This document shows positions 11,426 through 22,969 of a stretch of 64,000 nt of DNA, piece after piece. This stretch comes from Merluccius polli (taxonomy: Eukaryota > Chordata > Actinopteri > Gadiformes > Merlucciidae): positions 62,001 through 126,000 of the forward strand of contig JAOPHQ010002286.1 in assembly GCA_030340625.1 (NCBI GenBank). Direction: 5' to 3'. Below the pieces are notes generated by a model, which worked only from the letters and a program-made list of their open reading frames with translations, was not told the origin of the DNA and made no database searches. Numbering within the stretch: the first letter of the stretch is position 1; every line of letters starts with the position of its first letter. The translations under genes were made by a program, and so were the position numbers.

Positions 11426-11803
11426 CCTATCTGGCGTAATAAGTGTAAATGTATCATACATTATTATTAATACTACTAATAATAATTAATAAAACTAATT
11501 CTGTGTGTGTAGGTTATAATGGAGCCTTGTTTCATCCTGCAAACTGGTTTAGTCTCCTCTAAAACCATGTCCGTTTCGAGACTAGACTAACACGCACAAA
11601 ATACGCCCTCTAGTGTCTGATGTGAATTTCTCTGAAGACACAGCAATTGAGATCAAGGTAAAACGCAGCTGCAGGTTAAACCACAGGTACATACGACACA
11701 GCAATGGAGCTTAAGACGTCACGTGACTTCTTGCGTCACCGACGAGTTTAAAACCGTGTTAAACTCTAAAAAGTGGCTAACGTAGCGACAGAGCAATTGC
11801 CCC

Positions 11804-12039
11804 ATACAGTCTAGGTGTGCTGGTTAAGCTTGCAGGACTGTCACGCATGGTATGGCTTAGAGAGGGCTATAAGAAGTGTGTGCATTAGAGAGGATTCAGT
11901 TTCGGACCCCATTGGGGGATTCGGACTCAGATTTGGAGAAGATTCGGCCACCATTCAGATGCATAGAATGTCATCCCGCTTGTGTTCTCTGTTAAATAAA
12001 AAAATATTTACTCAGACACTTTTGGGAGTGGACCTCCAT
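11804..12039. other. LTR-like regulatory DNA of unknown element
   Basis: This is the continuation of the sequence interrupted by copy B. It has CTATAAGAAG near 11868 and AATAAAAAAA near 11995, consistent with a promoter and poly(A) signal in plus orientation. No paired copy is seen in the window. Confidence 0.3.
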
Positions 12040-12815
12040 CATTTCATCATCCACAGACCAGTATTCTGGCAGCCAAGAAGAATATCGGTCTGTGCTCGCA
12101 ACAAGACATCCTCCGGGTCACGCATGTAACGATCAGTGCAGGAGGACCCACAAAGCAGAGGCACAGACAATCGAGTGGCAAAAAGGGAGGTCGATTTATT
12201 CCAGGGTCAAAAACCGGAGGATCAGTCAATTAACAGGCAGAGGTATTGCAATCGCTGGGCTAACTCGTGGTCAAACAAAACAGGGTCAATTACTCGGGAA
12301 GTCTAGGAATCACAAGGGAGAAATGCTGGAAACGCTCACTGAAAAACAGACAAGACGATCTGGCACAGAGGGGTGGGAAAGCACCGCTTAAGAACACAAG
12401 GGCTGGGGAGACAATGACACACAGGTGAGAGACATCAGGGTAATCATAGACAGGAAACTCAACAGGGAGAGGGGGATGATTGACAGCTCACAAAAATAAC
12501 AGGAAATAAACAAGACAGGACAGAACCTAACACTAAACAACCCTAACGGGTCCTGACAACGCATGGGACTCCTGCAACCTCTGCCCATCCCCTCCAGACC
12601 GTGGTCAGACATATCTATGGACTTCATCACAGGGCTCCCGGTTTCGAAAGGTAACACCACAGTCCTGACCGTGGTGGATCGTTTTGCCAAGATGGCACAT
12701 TTCATTGCTTTACCTAAGCTGCCCTCAGCTAAGGAAACTGCTGAAATTATGATGCAGAATATCTTCAGGATCCATGGATTTCCTAAGACTATGCCCTGGT
12801 CCCAGTTGGCCTACC
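12040..12815 (+). pseudogene. Ty3/gypsy integrase fragment split by a solo LTR
   Basis: The zinc-finger end SVCARNKTSSGSR (up to 12124) continues after the solo LTR (12125-12558) as GLLQPLPIPSRPWSDISMDF, then LTVVDRFAKMAHFIALPK and IFRIHGFPKT (to about 12790). This is the start of a chromovirus-like gypsy integrase core. An internal deletion has joined the F-W of the zinc-binding region to the second Cys pair, and the core stops before the second catalytic Asp. It is an isolated pol relic. Confidence 0.8.
12125..12558 (-). mobile_element. Solo LTR inserted in gypsy integrase
   Basis: The element begins TGTAACGATC and ends GGGTCCTGACA, the TG...CA ends of an LTR, and is flanked by the 5-bp duplication ACGCA (12120-12124 and 12559-12563). 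Removing it rejoins the integrase frame exactly. The AATAAA hexamer is on the minus strand (complement near 12191), so the LTR probably points left. No internal region remains, so it arose by LTR-LTR recombination. Confidence 0.85.
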
Positions 12816-14742
12816 CATAGCTTCTCTGGTCTCAGTCTTGTTCGTTAAGAGTCTGGTCTGGGCCATAACAGATTCCTCATCAGGGATGGGGGCAGTAAAG
12901 ATGAGGGAACGGGCTCACTTTGTAGCAACGGTTTATTCTCTCTCAAGTAACCGGTTAATCGAAGTACAAAGCAACGTTCAACTCTACCTTCCCACTAAAC
13001 ACGTAACACACATAGCCAATCACCAACTGTGATATACTGTATGTTTTAGGCTGATTTTGGCGACAGATGTTGTGAACTGTGACAGCTACATGTGACGGAC
13101 CAAAAGTAGTTAGCAAGGTAAACACATTTATAGCTACTTTGGTCTCATGTCGGCATCTTTGGTATTTTTGTTCAATTGCACAAACGTTAATGTATTTTTA
13201 TTTCATTTAAGATGACAAACTGAAAACAAACATTTTTTTATTTAATCTAGACAACGTTCTGTGAATTGAATGTACCCGTCATCCAGAGATCCAACCTGGA
13301 GTTCTGAGCTGAGATGTGAGTTTGTTTAGTACTACTAGCTGGATTATATTATTGTAAAGCATAAGTAGTGGGTTTATGACAGATGTACTGATGTACTGTG
13401 TTTTGTGCATTTGTTTTTGTCTTGTGGCAGGAGAGCCACTGCCATATTTTTTTGGTATTAATTGAGTAATAGAGAAAATAAAACGAACCCCAAAAGAAGT
13501 AATTGTGTCCAGTGTTGTACTCTATTCCACAGGTTACATATATAACCTACAGGTATATCATATAACCTAGCCTACATTACATGAGCTATTAATCATATAT
13601 AACCTATATGCACATATAAACACATGTTAATCCTATATAATTTATTTACTATAACCTAGCCTACAATACATTATATTAATCCTATATCCTATAACCTAGC
13701 CTACATTACATAAACTATATGTTAATCCCATATAACCTATATCCTATAACCTAGTCTACATTACATATGTTAATCCTATATAATTTATTCACTATAACCT
13801 AGCCTACAATACATTATATTAATCCTATATCCTATAATTTATGATTTATATGCCATCATCAAACTATACATTTACAATTAACAATAATGCAGGATTCTCA
13901 CTTAATGCTGTTTCTTTATTATTTTCCTCACCAATAAATACATCACTTACAAACGGGAAATAGCTGTTTGATGGATGTTTCCATCAACCTGCTTTACATG
14001 CTGCTTTTGTATACAAATGCTAATTCAAGAGTTGGTTGGCAAAGATGGTGCACACACACACACACACACACACATGCACACAAGTACAACACACGGGTGT
14101 GCACACACACACACACACACGGGTGGGGGCTAGCTGAAGCTAAGTGAGTGTTGAAAGGGAAAGATACAAATAAAGACGTACTCACATCACAGTCTCTAAC
14201 GTCTTTGTAAATGTGCCAGAAAAATGTCCCCAAGCGTACCATGACTCACATGCTTTTCAATTTCCTAAGCTAACAGAAGCTGCATTTCAAATGCTACATC
14301 ACTGGTGTATTCCACACATAATCAACGTGTTATGCTAATGCTAACATGATGAGAAGAAAGTAGATGTAGTGCTAATGTAAACAATATAAAAAAACAAGAG
14401 AAACAAATATGTGTATACTGTCTACTATGCTATGAAATGCAGAAAATGTAATCACTGTGAAGCAGCATGTTCCAGTAGCTAACGGCCTAAAAATATTAGC
14501 CTATAGTTGCTACAGTTATTCAGAAGTTCTGCTTTTTTATTTAGTTTTGTCAGAAATCACTCGTCATAGATTTAACAATTTATGATACACTATACATAAT
14601 ACACTTTAGATTGGCGGTGTAGTTCCACTTTTTTAGGGTGCTCCCTGCTGTAGAATTTTAAGTATGACATACAGATGTCAGATACAGCATAACAACATTT
14701 GACAACAGGGAGCACTATACAATCCCCCCATAGGGTACATCA
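12816..14742. other. No gene recognised; AT-rich with minisatellite and (CA)n
   Basis: No coding signal is seen. It contains a degenerate minisatellite at about 13540-13850, (CA)n tracts at 14051-14073 and 14100-14120, and otherwise unique sequence. Confidence 0.4.
13540..13850. repeat. Degenerate minisatellite
   Basis: Repeated phrases CCTATAACCTAGCCTACA and TTAATCCTATATAA recur about five times with variation in length. Confidence 0.75.
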
Positions 14743-15326
14743 GGGGGGTATTGCACAAAACCAAGATAAGGGATTAAGCCGGGATATGTTTATGGTTTTA
14801 GGTTATCCTGGCTGAATTTAGCCTCAAGTCGGTTGCATGAAAGCAGCTCAAACTTAACCCGGCTAAGTTACCATGGTGATTTATTCTCTGCAGCTAGCCT
14901 GCTCCAGACCAGGCTAACAGCCAGGCTAAGATTAATCCTAGTGATTCACCTGTATTTCCACCATCAATCCTGTGCGGAATTAATGTTTTACAGCATGTCC
15001 ATGGTCTTTCTAAGTTTGTTGCATCATTTTAATTATCCTGCATTAAAATATTACATATATAGTCATTTCTCATTTCATTTAAATCTGTTGGCTGTTTTTT
15101 ATATTGATTCAAGTGTTATTACTCAGGCCAAGTGTTATATTGCTATGCTAATCAAGACTGCTTGTCAAATTGCTGTCAGAGGTTTCATAAATATGTTTTA
15201 TTGCAGTAATTGAGATTACAAAACACAGCTGATGAAGTTGCAAAGGTATTTTCAATGAAATATGTGACGAGAGCAATACAGTAGGCTATATAGGTCCAAC
15301 TCCCATTCACCTGTTCCCTCTTCATA

Positions 15327-15489
15327 ATGGCTTGCCCTTTTTTGGAGGATGTACTGGATGAGGAAGCCCTAATCCTCAGACGAGCATTTAGGCATTAAAG
15401 AGTCTTCCGGGACAGGTCAGACCCATTGGCCTTTGGAGATGACTATCTCAATGAGAGATACAGATTCTCAGGTGATGGACTAAGATAAG
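15327..15489 (+). pseudogene. HARBI1-like transposase N-terminal remnant
   Basis: ATG at 15327 opens MACPFLEDVLDEEALILRRA, a stop follows after FRH, and in the same frame comes FGDDYLNERYRFSGDGL. This matches the N-terminal region of PIF/Harbinger DDE transposases. The catalytic core is missing; the frame runs into the inserted element at about 15530. Lies in the plus orientation inside the Harbinger element. Confidence 0.65.
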
Positions 15490-15535
15490 CTCCAAAAATA
15501 CAGCACCAGACGGCGCGAATCCATGCTCTCACTGA

Positions 15536-15975
15536 GTGCGGATCGGGCCGGAATTGTCTGTCCGAGCCCGGCCAGAGTCCGACAGGCATCAAGCTTTTTA
15601 TGTCCGAACCCGACCCGAGCCCAACACAGTTAAAGTCTATATTTTTTCATACTAATGACACATTTATGTTTGTGTTTATGAAAGTCCGCCTTTATTACGC
15701 AACTGCAGCGCATTTGGCAATGTCAACAAACAGATGAGCGCAACATGCTTATGTCCTATTTATAAAATGTATTTTAATCACAAAATCGAACCTTTGCAAC
15801 AAGTGAAACAGGCCCATTGGCTACCATGCATAATAAGCTGTTTTCAATTTCAAATTTCAAATCGCGCAGGTCGTGACCGAGCCCGACCCGAACCCGAGCA
15901 TAATTTCTAAATATCTGTCCGAACCCGAGCCGGCCCGTCGGGTCCCGTCGGGTCTGGGTCGGTTACTCGGGGTTC
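15536..15975. mobile_element. GC-rich hAT-like repeat nested in Harbinger element
   Basis: CGGGTCGGGCTC-type sequence at one end is mirrored by GAGCCCGACCCGAACCCG at the other, and the middle is AT-rich. It interrupts the Harbinger transposase remnant. The exact borders and duplication are not clear to me. Confidence 0.45.
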
Positions 15976-16899
15976 CAATCAGGAGCTGTTCAGCGGCCGT
16001 GACGTATGAAACGCGACTTTTATCCATGTTCCGATCGGTGATTCTGTGAGCGATCGCGAGGTCTATTCAAGTATGCCGTGAACGAGCACTTATCCCAGCT
16101 ATCATTACCTGGCTTGACATAGCCGCGCCTTTTTATCCTGGCTCGGCAAACATGCAACTGATTAAGCCAGGATGCGCCGAGCAGACTAGGTCAAGCCGCG
16201 CTTGCTCAATTATCCTGGATTTATTTATCCTAGTTTTGTACAATACCCCTCAGACAGCTGAACCCATTTACATACAACACAGAGCAGAACCAAAGCAGGT
16301 GGTGTGTGAAAAGCCAGTGGTGGTGTGTGAAAAGCCAGCTCAGCACTTAACTTCACAAGAGTGTGTGTCTGAGATGGAAGGTTTTAAATTGACCACCCTT
16401 CAGTGTACACACGTTTGATTGGACCGTGTTAGCTGTCAGCTGATAGGCGGTGCATGACTAGAGTGTCCTGCCAGAACTAGCTACGCCCATTTTGAGCCTA
16501 ATTTAAGCAGTGCAAAGACTATTCTCCAGACGTGTTATTTTCTCAATCTCACTTACATTTGAGGTGTCAGTTCCTGGACACAATTCTCCTCTCAAATGTC
16601 ACACGAAGTCTGCCTATTAAAGCCCATTTCTTTAAATATCAAGGCAATTCTGGCCTGCCAATATTCACCATATTCCAGGTAGATATTGCCTACTTCCAAC
16701 GAAGTGTTCTTATTTTTTTTTCTCGAGAAGATTCATTAAATTCAGTAGCAAGTTATTGAAGTATTTCCAGTCAGATATCAAATGAAGCGATGCAAGTATA
16801 AGATTTCCTAAAGTTGAAGTTTTCTAATGTGACTAACCAAATGATTGGTTTTCTTAAAACCTAAACACTTAGTTTTAGGTTGAATAAACTGTGCACAGA

Positions 16900-18400
16900 A
16901 AAAAAGGAATTCAACCAGAGACTCACAACTATATACAATTTTTATTTTAAAGGTTTATTTTTTGTTTAATGTAGTAAAGAAAGACACTGGCTTTCATAGG
17001 GTTTATTGTTTGAAAAGGTACAACTGGTTTTCTGGGAATGTTCTTGTGAGTGGCAAGTACAAAGTTAGATCATAGTGAAAGGGGGAGAGAGAGAGAGAGA
17101 GAGGGAAGTATGCTAACTGGAGTGAAGGCCAGGTTAGCAGGAATCTAAGGCTTCTTCTGTGAGTGTGTGCAAACAGACACAATTCACCAAGGTGTGTTGT
17201 TCAGGCTCTTAAGAGGCCAGGCCACCCTTGTCAGTCTCCAGAGAAAAACTCTTTTTGATTTCTTCTTCTTGCTGCGGTCAGATGAGAACCTTGCATGACC
17301 AACATTTCAGCTACTAAAAAAAACAAACATTTGTGGGGAAAAGCCATTTTGTTTTGCATTTTTTGAAGGACTTCAGAATTTAGTGGATTTTAATAATTTA
17401 AGTGTTTTTTTAAATTATATATGCAGGTGTTTTTATATTTCAAATTCCCCAGATAACAGAGTTGGTGTACTCAAATGAAAACATAAAGATCAGAAATACA
17501 TTTGGATTTGCAAGATGGTCACCTGACAGCAGTATTTTTTCTTTAATACAGAGGATTAGAGAAAATATATGAATAAATAAATACAGAACTGTGAGGTACA
17601 AACACATATTTAAAGTGAATAAACTTTTCAAAAAGCAGACCTTAAATATATAATCCTAACATGTATCTTTAATATGGTAATTAATAAATTAACTGTCAGT
17701 ACAGTAGCACATATGGGAAGGCTAAAATCGGTTTGTGTAATTTCAAAAAAAGTTTTTTGAATATTGTTTTGTTAGCCAGGGTTATAAATATCCCTGGCTG
17801 ATATTAGTCAGTCAAAATCAACCAATTAGAGGTAACATAATATGTTAGCTCTAATGTGGAACATGGAAAGAATGTTACTTTAAATATACGTATGCTGTAA
17901 ACTGTGCTGACCTGAGATGAGTATGTTTACCACTGTCCTTATCTCCTTCCTCTGCATTGTGTGTGAATGTGTGTTATCTTTTATTTTTGTATTATTGTTT
18001 ATTTGTTTGTGTTTTTGTGATATTCTGTGCTATTATTTTAGCTGATAATGGGTAAAGGAAATGTTTGTACATTTGCGGAAATTGCACTGCAAAACATAAC
18101 TACATTCTTGGAAACATTTCCTATTTTGTCAAAAACAAATCAATGTGAGCTAAAAAAACTAAAATAAAAAAACATTGTTTACTGAGTGATTAAGTGAAAC
18201 TGTAAAATAGACTTTAAATTATTTGTTTCACATTAGCCTTTGAATTGTTCCAACATTAAAGTACAAATACTTAATAATATTCAAAATTTTAAATCTGATA
18301 ATCCATTATTTACAATAATACTAAGTTCCAATTCATGATGCTATGTACAAATATTTTGAAAGCTTTTGAGTTAACTCATTTCATTAGGAAGATACTCTCT

Positions 18401-18454
<54 letters not shown>

Positions 18455-18835
18455 AGATATATATATATTCAAAGATATATATATATATATATTACACTAG
18501 TGATTGCTTTTAACATGTTTTCAACTAGAATTTACTTTTGTTTATGAATACCATAACAAGAAACGTCATTGCAGATTTTAAGGATGACAAAATTGTGTTC
18601 AAGCTCTGCCCCAGTTGTGAAATACACTAGCAATTTACAAATAATCATACAGTATAACCTTTCCTAAAATGTTCCTAAACAGTAAGGTTTATGTGTGTCA
18701 ATGCGTCCATTTTTATAATCTATGTTGATATACATTGTTTGTTGGATGAGTAATTGATTGTAAAAGTCCTGGTCTGTAAATTAATTATTATTATTATTAT
18801 TTGTATTATTATTATTGTTATTATTATTATTATTA

Positions 18836-18869
<34 letters not shown>

Positions 18870-20917
18870 AAATAATAATGTTAGTAGGACTCTGGTGATT
18901 TCCTTCTAGTTCACTTCTCACTGACAGATTGTATGGAAATATTTCATTATTCAAAGTCAGCCATTAACAACGATCTACAGAAGCTCCTAGAGGCAATGTT
19001 AAAAATGGAAATTCTTATTAAGTATATCTCCTTAAAACAACATGGTAAATATAGATACTATATCATTTGTATACTTTAGCATACAATTTGGATTTACTTC
19101 CATACATACAACTTAAGCCCCCCACCCCCCTCTCTCTCTTTGTTTTTAAAGGCTTCCACAATAAGCAAAGCAATCTTCCCTTTGAACAGCACAGAAGCCT
19201 TCTACCACAACACTAAATGATGCAGATATGTATCTGGTTATTCCAATTGAGTATAAACAACTCCACAGAGGTGTAAAGAGAGAAACAGCTACTGATTAAA
19301 AACATAAATCAAATTAACTATCCTATGTACATCAAAAGTGAATAGAGCATAGATGGAAAATGTGAATTTGAAATAACAAAACTCACAAGTGTAGCTATAT
19401 CTCACATTTTTAATGCTTGTGGTTTAATATTACCCTCTCATAGTTAGAAACTAAGACAGTTAATTGCCAAATAATTCCTCCTGCCTGATGTTTCAGATTT
19501 ATTGGAAACGTGAAATACACAACTACACAGAATGGATGTATACAGTATAGTTATATATTCGAACGTGCATGGTTTCCAAAAGGTCAATCGTCCTTTTCAA
19601 ATAGATCCAACCTTTTAGTATCCTATTGTGCCTGGACTGCGTTTCTGTTCCACCCTCAAACATTTTGACTCATGTAAGCTAATGCTAAAGCTGTATGGCT
19701 ACATGTTTTCATACACGTAGGTGACTGGGGGTGATCAAAATGTAAAATGGGTAAACAAAGGGCACAGGCCCTTACAAGCACCAGGCATACAAATATGATT
19801 ATACATCTGATGTGTGTAAAGGTTGTACAAAACCTAGCTACAATATCATCAAAAAGGAAGCATTGCTGTCTCTGCGATCTCTTTTGCACCAATGTAAGCC
19901 TTCCATTGAATACTGAGTTGGCTACTACTCTGTAAATATACACATTTTGGCATTTTACTATAAAATGTTTTTATTTTAGAAAAAAGAAGTTATTTTCTTA
20001 GAATAAATAAGTATGTGAGGCCTTTTAAAGAATAGGGCAGGGGATAACTTAAATCTTAAGATAATTTAAGATATTTCTATATTCACATTTACACTGTCTT
20101 AAGGAATGAGGCAGGTAATGTTTTCATTCCGATCTCATCAAAGGCAGTCTCATATACCGGTTCAATCATTTAGTCATTTAGGTGTATTGGGATTAAGATA
20201 TATTCAAAATAAGACAACAAAAAACCTGCAAACAAATATAAAGAGCATTATTTTGCTGTAATATTTCTTACTATACGTTTTTGTATTTGTCATTAATTTC
20301 AGTGCTTTCATTAGCTATTTACGTCACTGTTTGAACAGTTAAAGGTGGCTATTGATATGTCTTCATTTCTTTAGCTATATATGAGTAGAGTGGCAGACTT
20401 CGGTGTTGATGTGCTGACCATCAGTAAGGATTGTGTAGGCATCCATAGTGTAGTCTCCATTTAAACCTATGATGCTTGGAATGATCTCAGTTTGTTTTAC
20501 CTATCGTCTTATAAGCTATCAAAAAGAGTGTTCATATATTGAATTAAGATAATACAAATCCTCTTTAAAGTGCTCCTATTGTATTAAAGTAGAAAATATT
20601 TTATCTGAAATCTGAATATTTTCATATCACACAGTAGTGTAGAATGTATAATACAGACCTTTATGACAAAAAGAAACAATGTTTTCATGTATAGATGTTT
20701 TCCTAGTGACTAAGATAATTCCTATCCTGTATTATCTATTTAAGAATCTCCAATACAATATACAAAGATAAAACAAATATAACTTATACCAAAGAAAAAT
20801 TAAAAACATAAAAACTCTTTGCCTATAAGGATTTTTGCTTTTTTCTGTGTTTGCCAGTTATATGTACAATATGTATGTGATGCGTTTGTTTTATCGCCCG
20901 CCCTTATCAAAGTCTCT
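16900..20917 (-). other. Probable 3' UTR and downstream flank of gabrb2-like gene
   Basis: This unique, AT-rich, transposon-poor stretch directly follows the stop codon at 20918. Candidate AATAAA signals on the minus strand occur at about 19970, 19500, 17990 and 16950. Its lack of insertions, against the density elsewhere, fits a long untranslated region under constraint. (TA)n lies at 18404-18450 and (ATT)n/(AAT)n at 18783-18870. Where the transcript ends cannot be read from the sequence. Confidence 0.45.
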
Positions 20918-21265
20918 TTAATTGACATAGTACAGCCAATAAATGATGTTGAAAAAGGAGAAGACCGTGGGGAAGATTATCCTCGACCATTTGTCGATGG
21001 AGTTGACGTCCGTCAAGTCTGGGATGGTGATCTTGAGCTGCGATGCGCGCCGCCGTAGTCGGCTCTTCTTCTGGGTCACGTGGTGCTCCAGCGCGTTGCG
21101 GCCAAAGTTGTGACGGGCCAGGCCTGCCTTGCGGTACTGCAGTGTGGAGCTGTCGTATGTCAGCATGGTGTTGCGTGGGTCATTCAGGCCCAGCGCCAGC
21201 TCCGACGGACCCATCTCGTTCTTGATATCCAGGGTGCCCAGCAGGATGTTTTCGTGGGAGTCCAT
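20918..21265 (-). CDS. gabrb2: GABA-A receptor beta subunit, last exon (loop, TM4, stop)
   Basis: The exon begins at 21265 after acceptor TAG and encodes 115 residues to the stop at 20918. It starts MDSHENILLGTLDIKNEM, carries the basic phosphorylation motif KSRLRRRASQLK (kinase site Ser), then DLTDVNSIDKWSR and the fourth membrane helix ending FSFFNIIYWLYYVN. The tail and the IKNEM/QYRKAGL/RNALE phrases match beta-2 much better than beta-1 or beta-3 of vertebrates, though a fish beta-4-type paralogue cannot be excluded. The subunit forms a GABA-gated chloride channel in neurons; this loop sets trafficking and kinase control. Confidence 0.93.
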   Translation of the reverse strand: MDSHENILLGTLDIKNEMGPSELALGLNDPRNTMLTYDSSTLQYRKAGLARHNFGRNALEHHVTQKKSRLRRRASQLKITIPDLTDVNSIDKWSRIIFPTVFSFFNIIYWLYYVN

Positions 21266-21268
21266 CTA

Positions 21269-21270
<2 letters not shown>

Positions 21271-21303
<33 letters not shown>
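21271..21303. repeat. (CA)n microsatellite at splice acceptor
   Basis: About 16 CA units; on the transcribed minus strand this is a (TG)n tract ending 5 bases before the last exon of the GABA-A gene. Confidence 0.97.
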
Positions 21304-21305
<2 letters not shown>

Positions 21306-21307
21306 AA

Positions 21308-21309
<2 letters not shown>

Positions 21310-21400
<91 letters not shown>
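21310..21400. repeat. (TA)n microsatellite
   Basis: About 45 TA units, next to the (CA)n tract, in the last intron. Confidence 0.97.
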
Positions 21401-21403
<3 letters not shown>

Positions 21404-21537
21404 GCCTGTAAAATAAATAAATAAATAGTGTCCGTGATGTCACGCTTTCAGCAGGTGGCTTTGCGAAGCATCTAGTGAAGCACCACCATTGTTTTATATT
21501 TTTGCTGCCAGCAGCATATTTGGCACTTAGAGAGCAG

Positions 21538-22381
21538 GGGCCTCATTTATAAAGGTCTCTGCGCACGCAAATGTTGCGGAAACAGGGATGAAATGTGCGT
21601 ACGCATCTTTCACCGCCAACGTCGTGATTTATAGAAAAAAAACCTTGCGGAAAAGAGTGCGCAGTTCTACGCATCCTTTCACCCTGGAGTAAAGCTCCCG
21701 CAAAGTTTTTCAAACAGTGAACTCCGGAGACAACCACAGGAAGAAGGTGGCGGTAATGCACTATGTGTTTGCAAACCGCCAATAACGCCAAAAGAAGAAG
21801 AAGATGCTGTAACCCCCCGGAGCTCATTGCGGACCCAACGCACATTGCGCACCACATATGAGTTATTTATTCATTTAGGCCTATATATTTATTTTATGAA
21901 AAGCACCCATTATGAAATATGAATTAAAGCAAAATTATGTTCAACACACTACAGCCCTTTCAAATCACAATAATAATAATGAGCTTGATAAATAAGCCAC
22001 AAAATAGACTTGCGTTGGTCTACTTCATTTAGAAGCACTTCGATCTCCGAATCCGAAAAACGCGCTCTCTTTTTAAAAGGTGCATCCATTTTTCCGTCTA
22101 ATGATTGGTCAGAAAAGGCTCCTTCCTACTTATAAATATTAAGTGATTAATTAGCATTGACCTTTTAAGGACTATTAAGGGATGGACTTGGGAGGAGCAG
22201 AGCGCTCGTGCACGCACGCCAAATTAGACGCACGTTGGTATTTATAACGAGAAGAGTGCGTACAGGTGTGCGCAGCAAGGTTTTATAAATCGGAATGTTT
22301 TTGTGCGTACGCACATTCTGAGGTTTGGGCGTACGCAATGTTCTACGGAGGGTTTCACGCAGAGGTTTATAAATGAGGCCC
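21538..22381. mobile_element. Harbinger MITE with GGGCCTCATTTATAAA ends
   Basis: The perfect inverted ends GGGCCTCATTTATAAA and TTTATAAATGAGGCCC are flanked by the 3-bp duplication CAG (21535-21537 and 22382-22384), a Harbinger-type CWG site. Inner sequences are rich in TGCGTACGCA. It lies in the last intron of the GABA-A gene. Confidence 0.88.
21990..22089 (-). pseudogene. Myb/SANT-like protein start inside MITE
   Basis: ATG at 22089 opens MDAPFKKRARFSDSEIEVLL followed by NEVDQRKSIL. This is the start of a Myb/SANT-like domain as found in NAIF1 and the Myb-like proteins of Harbinger elements. Only the first helix region remains, so it is a captured 5' piece of the parent element's second gene. 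Confidence 0.6.
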
Positions 22382-22649
22382 CAGGACTTGGATGGCTGTC
22401 TCGCACTAGCCTATGGCCAAAGCTCATTAATATTCAATCCTTAATAACTTTAATGAAATATATAGTCAACAAGGACGTCGGAAAATAAATAACATGAAGA
22501 GGAACTAGCCACAGAGATCCTAACCAAAGGGAAAAACAACTATTGGCTTAAATCAAATTTCTTCCCGTTGACTTAGAACGGGGGCAGGTCATTCTGCCTC
22601 TGCCTACCTTGAACTCATGTGCAGATGTTGTACTGAGTATCAAAATCAC

Positions 22650-22655
<6 letters not shown>

Positions 22656-22730
<75 letters not shown>
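22656..22730. repeat. (TA)n microsatellite
   Basis: About 37 TA units within the intron between the cassette exon and the last exon. Confidence 0.97.
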
Positions 22731-22732
<2 letters not shown>

Positions 22733-22969
22733 CAATCAATGTTCTTCTATTATGGGTCAAAAATATGTTTTTTCAATAATGTTTTTTTCTTACAGTAGAG
22801 GTCCAAATATAGAAGTGGTTGTTGTTACGTTGCTTCAACTTATGATGATGACAGAGGTACAGTTGGAGGTACAGTTCTAGGTCAAGATGATCAATATAAC
22901 AATTTGGCAAACTAAATAATATGTTGTGTTGTTGTATGACTTTAGATTGGAGTATACTTGAAGCAGTAC

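Larger units (their letters stand above)
10352..11803 (+). mobile_element. DNA transposon copy B (ISL2EU/Harbinger-like), 2-bp TSD
   Basis: The ends are GGGGCAATTGCTCTGTCAGT and its complement ending GACAGAGCAATTGCCCC, flanked by AT/AT. It aligns with copy A (3421-4682) in the opposite orientation along its whole length, apart from a 202-bp hAT MITE nested at 10871-11072. It carries the same broken Myb/SANT frame on the plus strand. Confidence 0.78.
14743..16249 (+). mobile_element. PIF/Harbinger element
   Basis: The left end GGTATTGCACAAAACCAAGA and the right end ATCCTAGTTTTGTACAATAC are inverted repeats. The 3-bp duplication TCA lies at 14740-14742 and 16250-16252. Internal TTATCCTGGCT/AGCCAGGATAA subrepeats lie near both ends. 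The element holds a short HARBI1-like transposase remnant and an inserted GC-rich repeat, so it is defective. Confidence 0.82.

Noticed and set aside
20819..21058. Open frames on the plus strand opposite the last GABA-A exon
   Set aside because: They are shadows of the conserved minus-strand coding exon.
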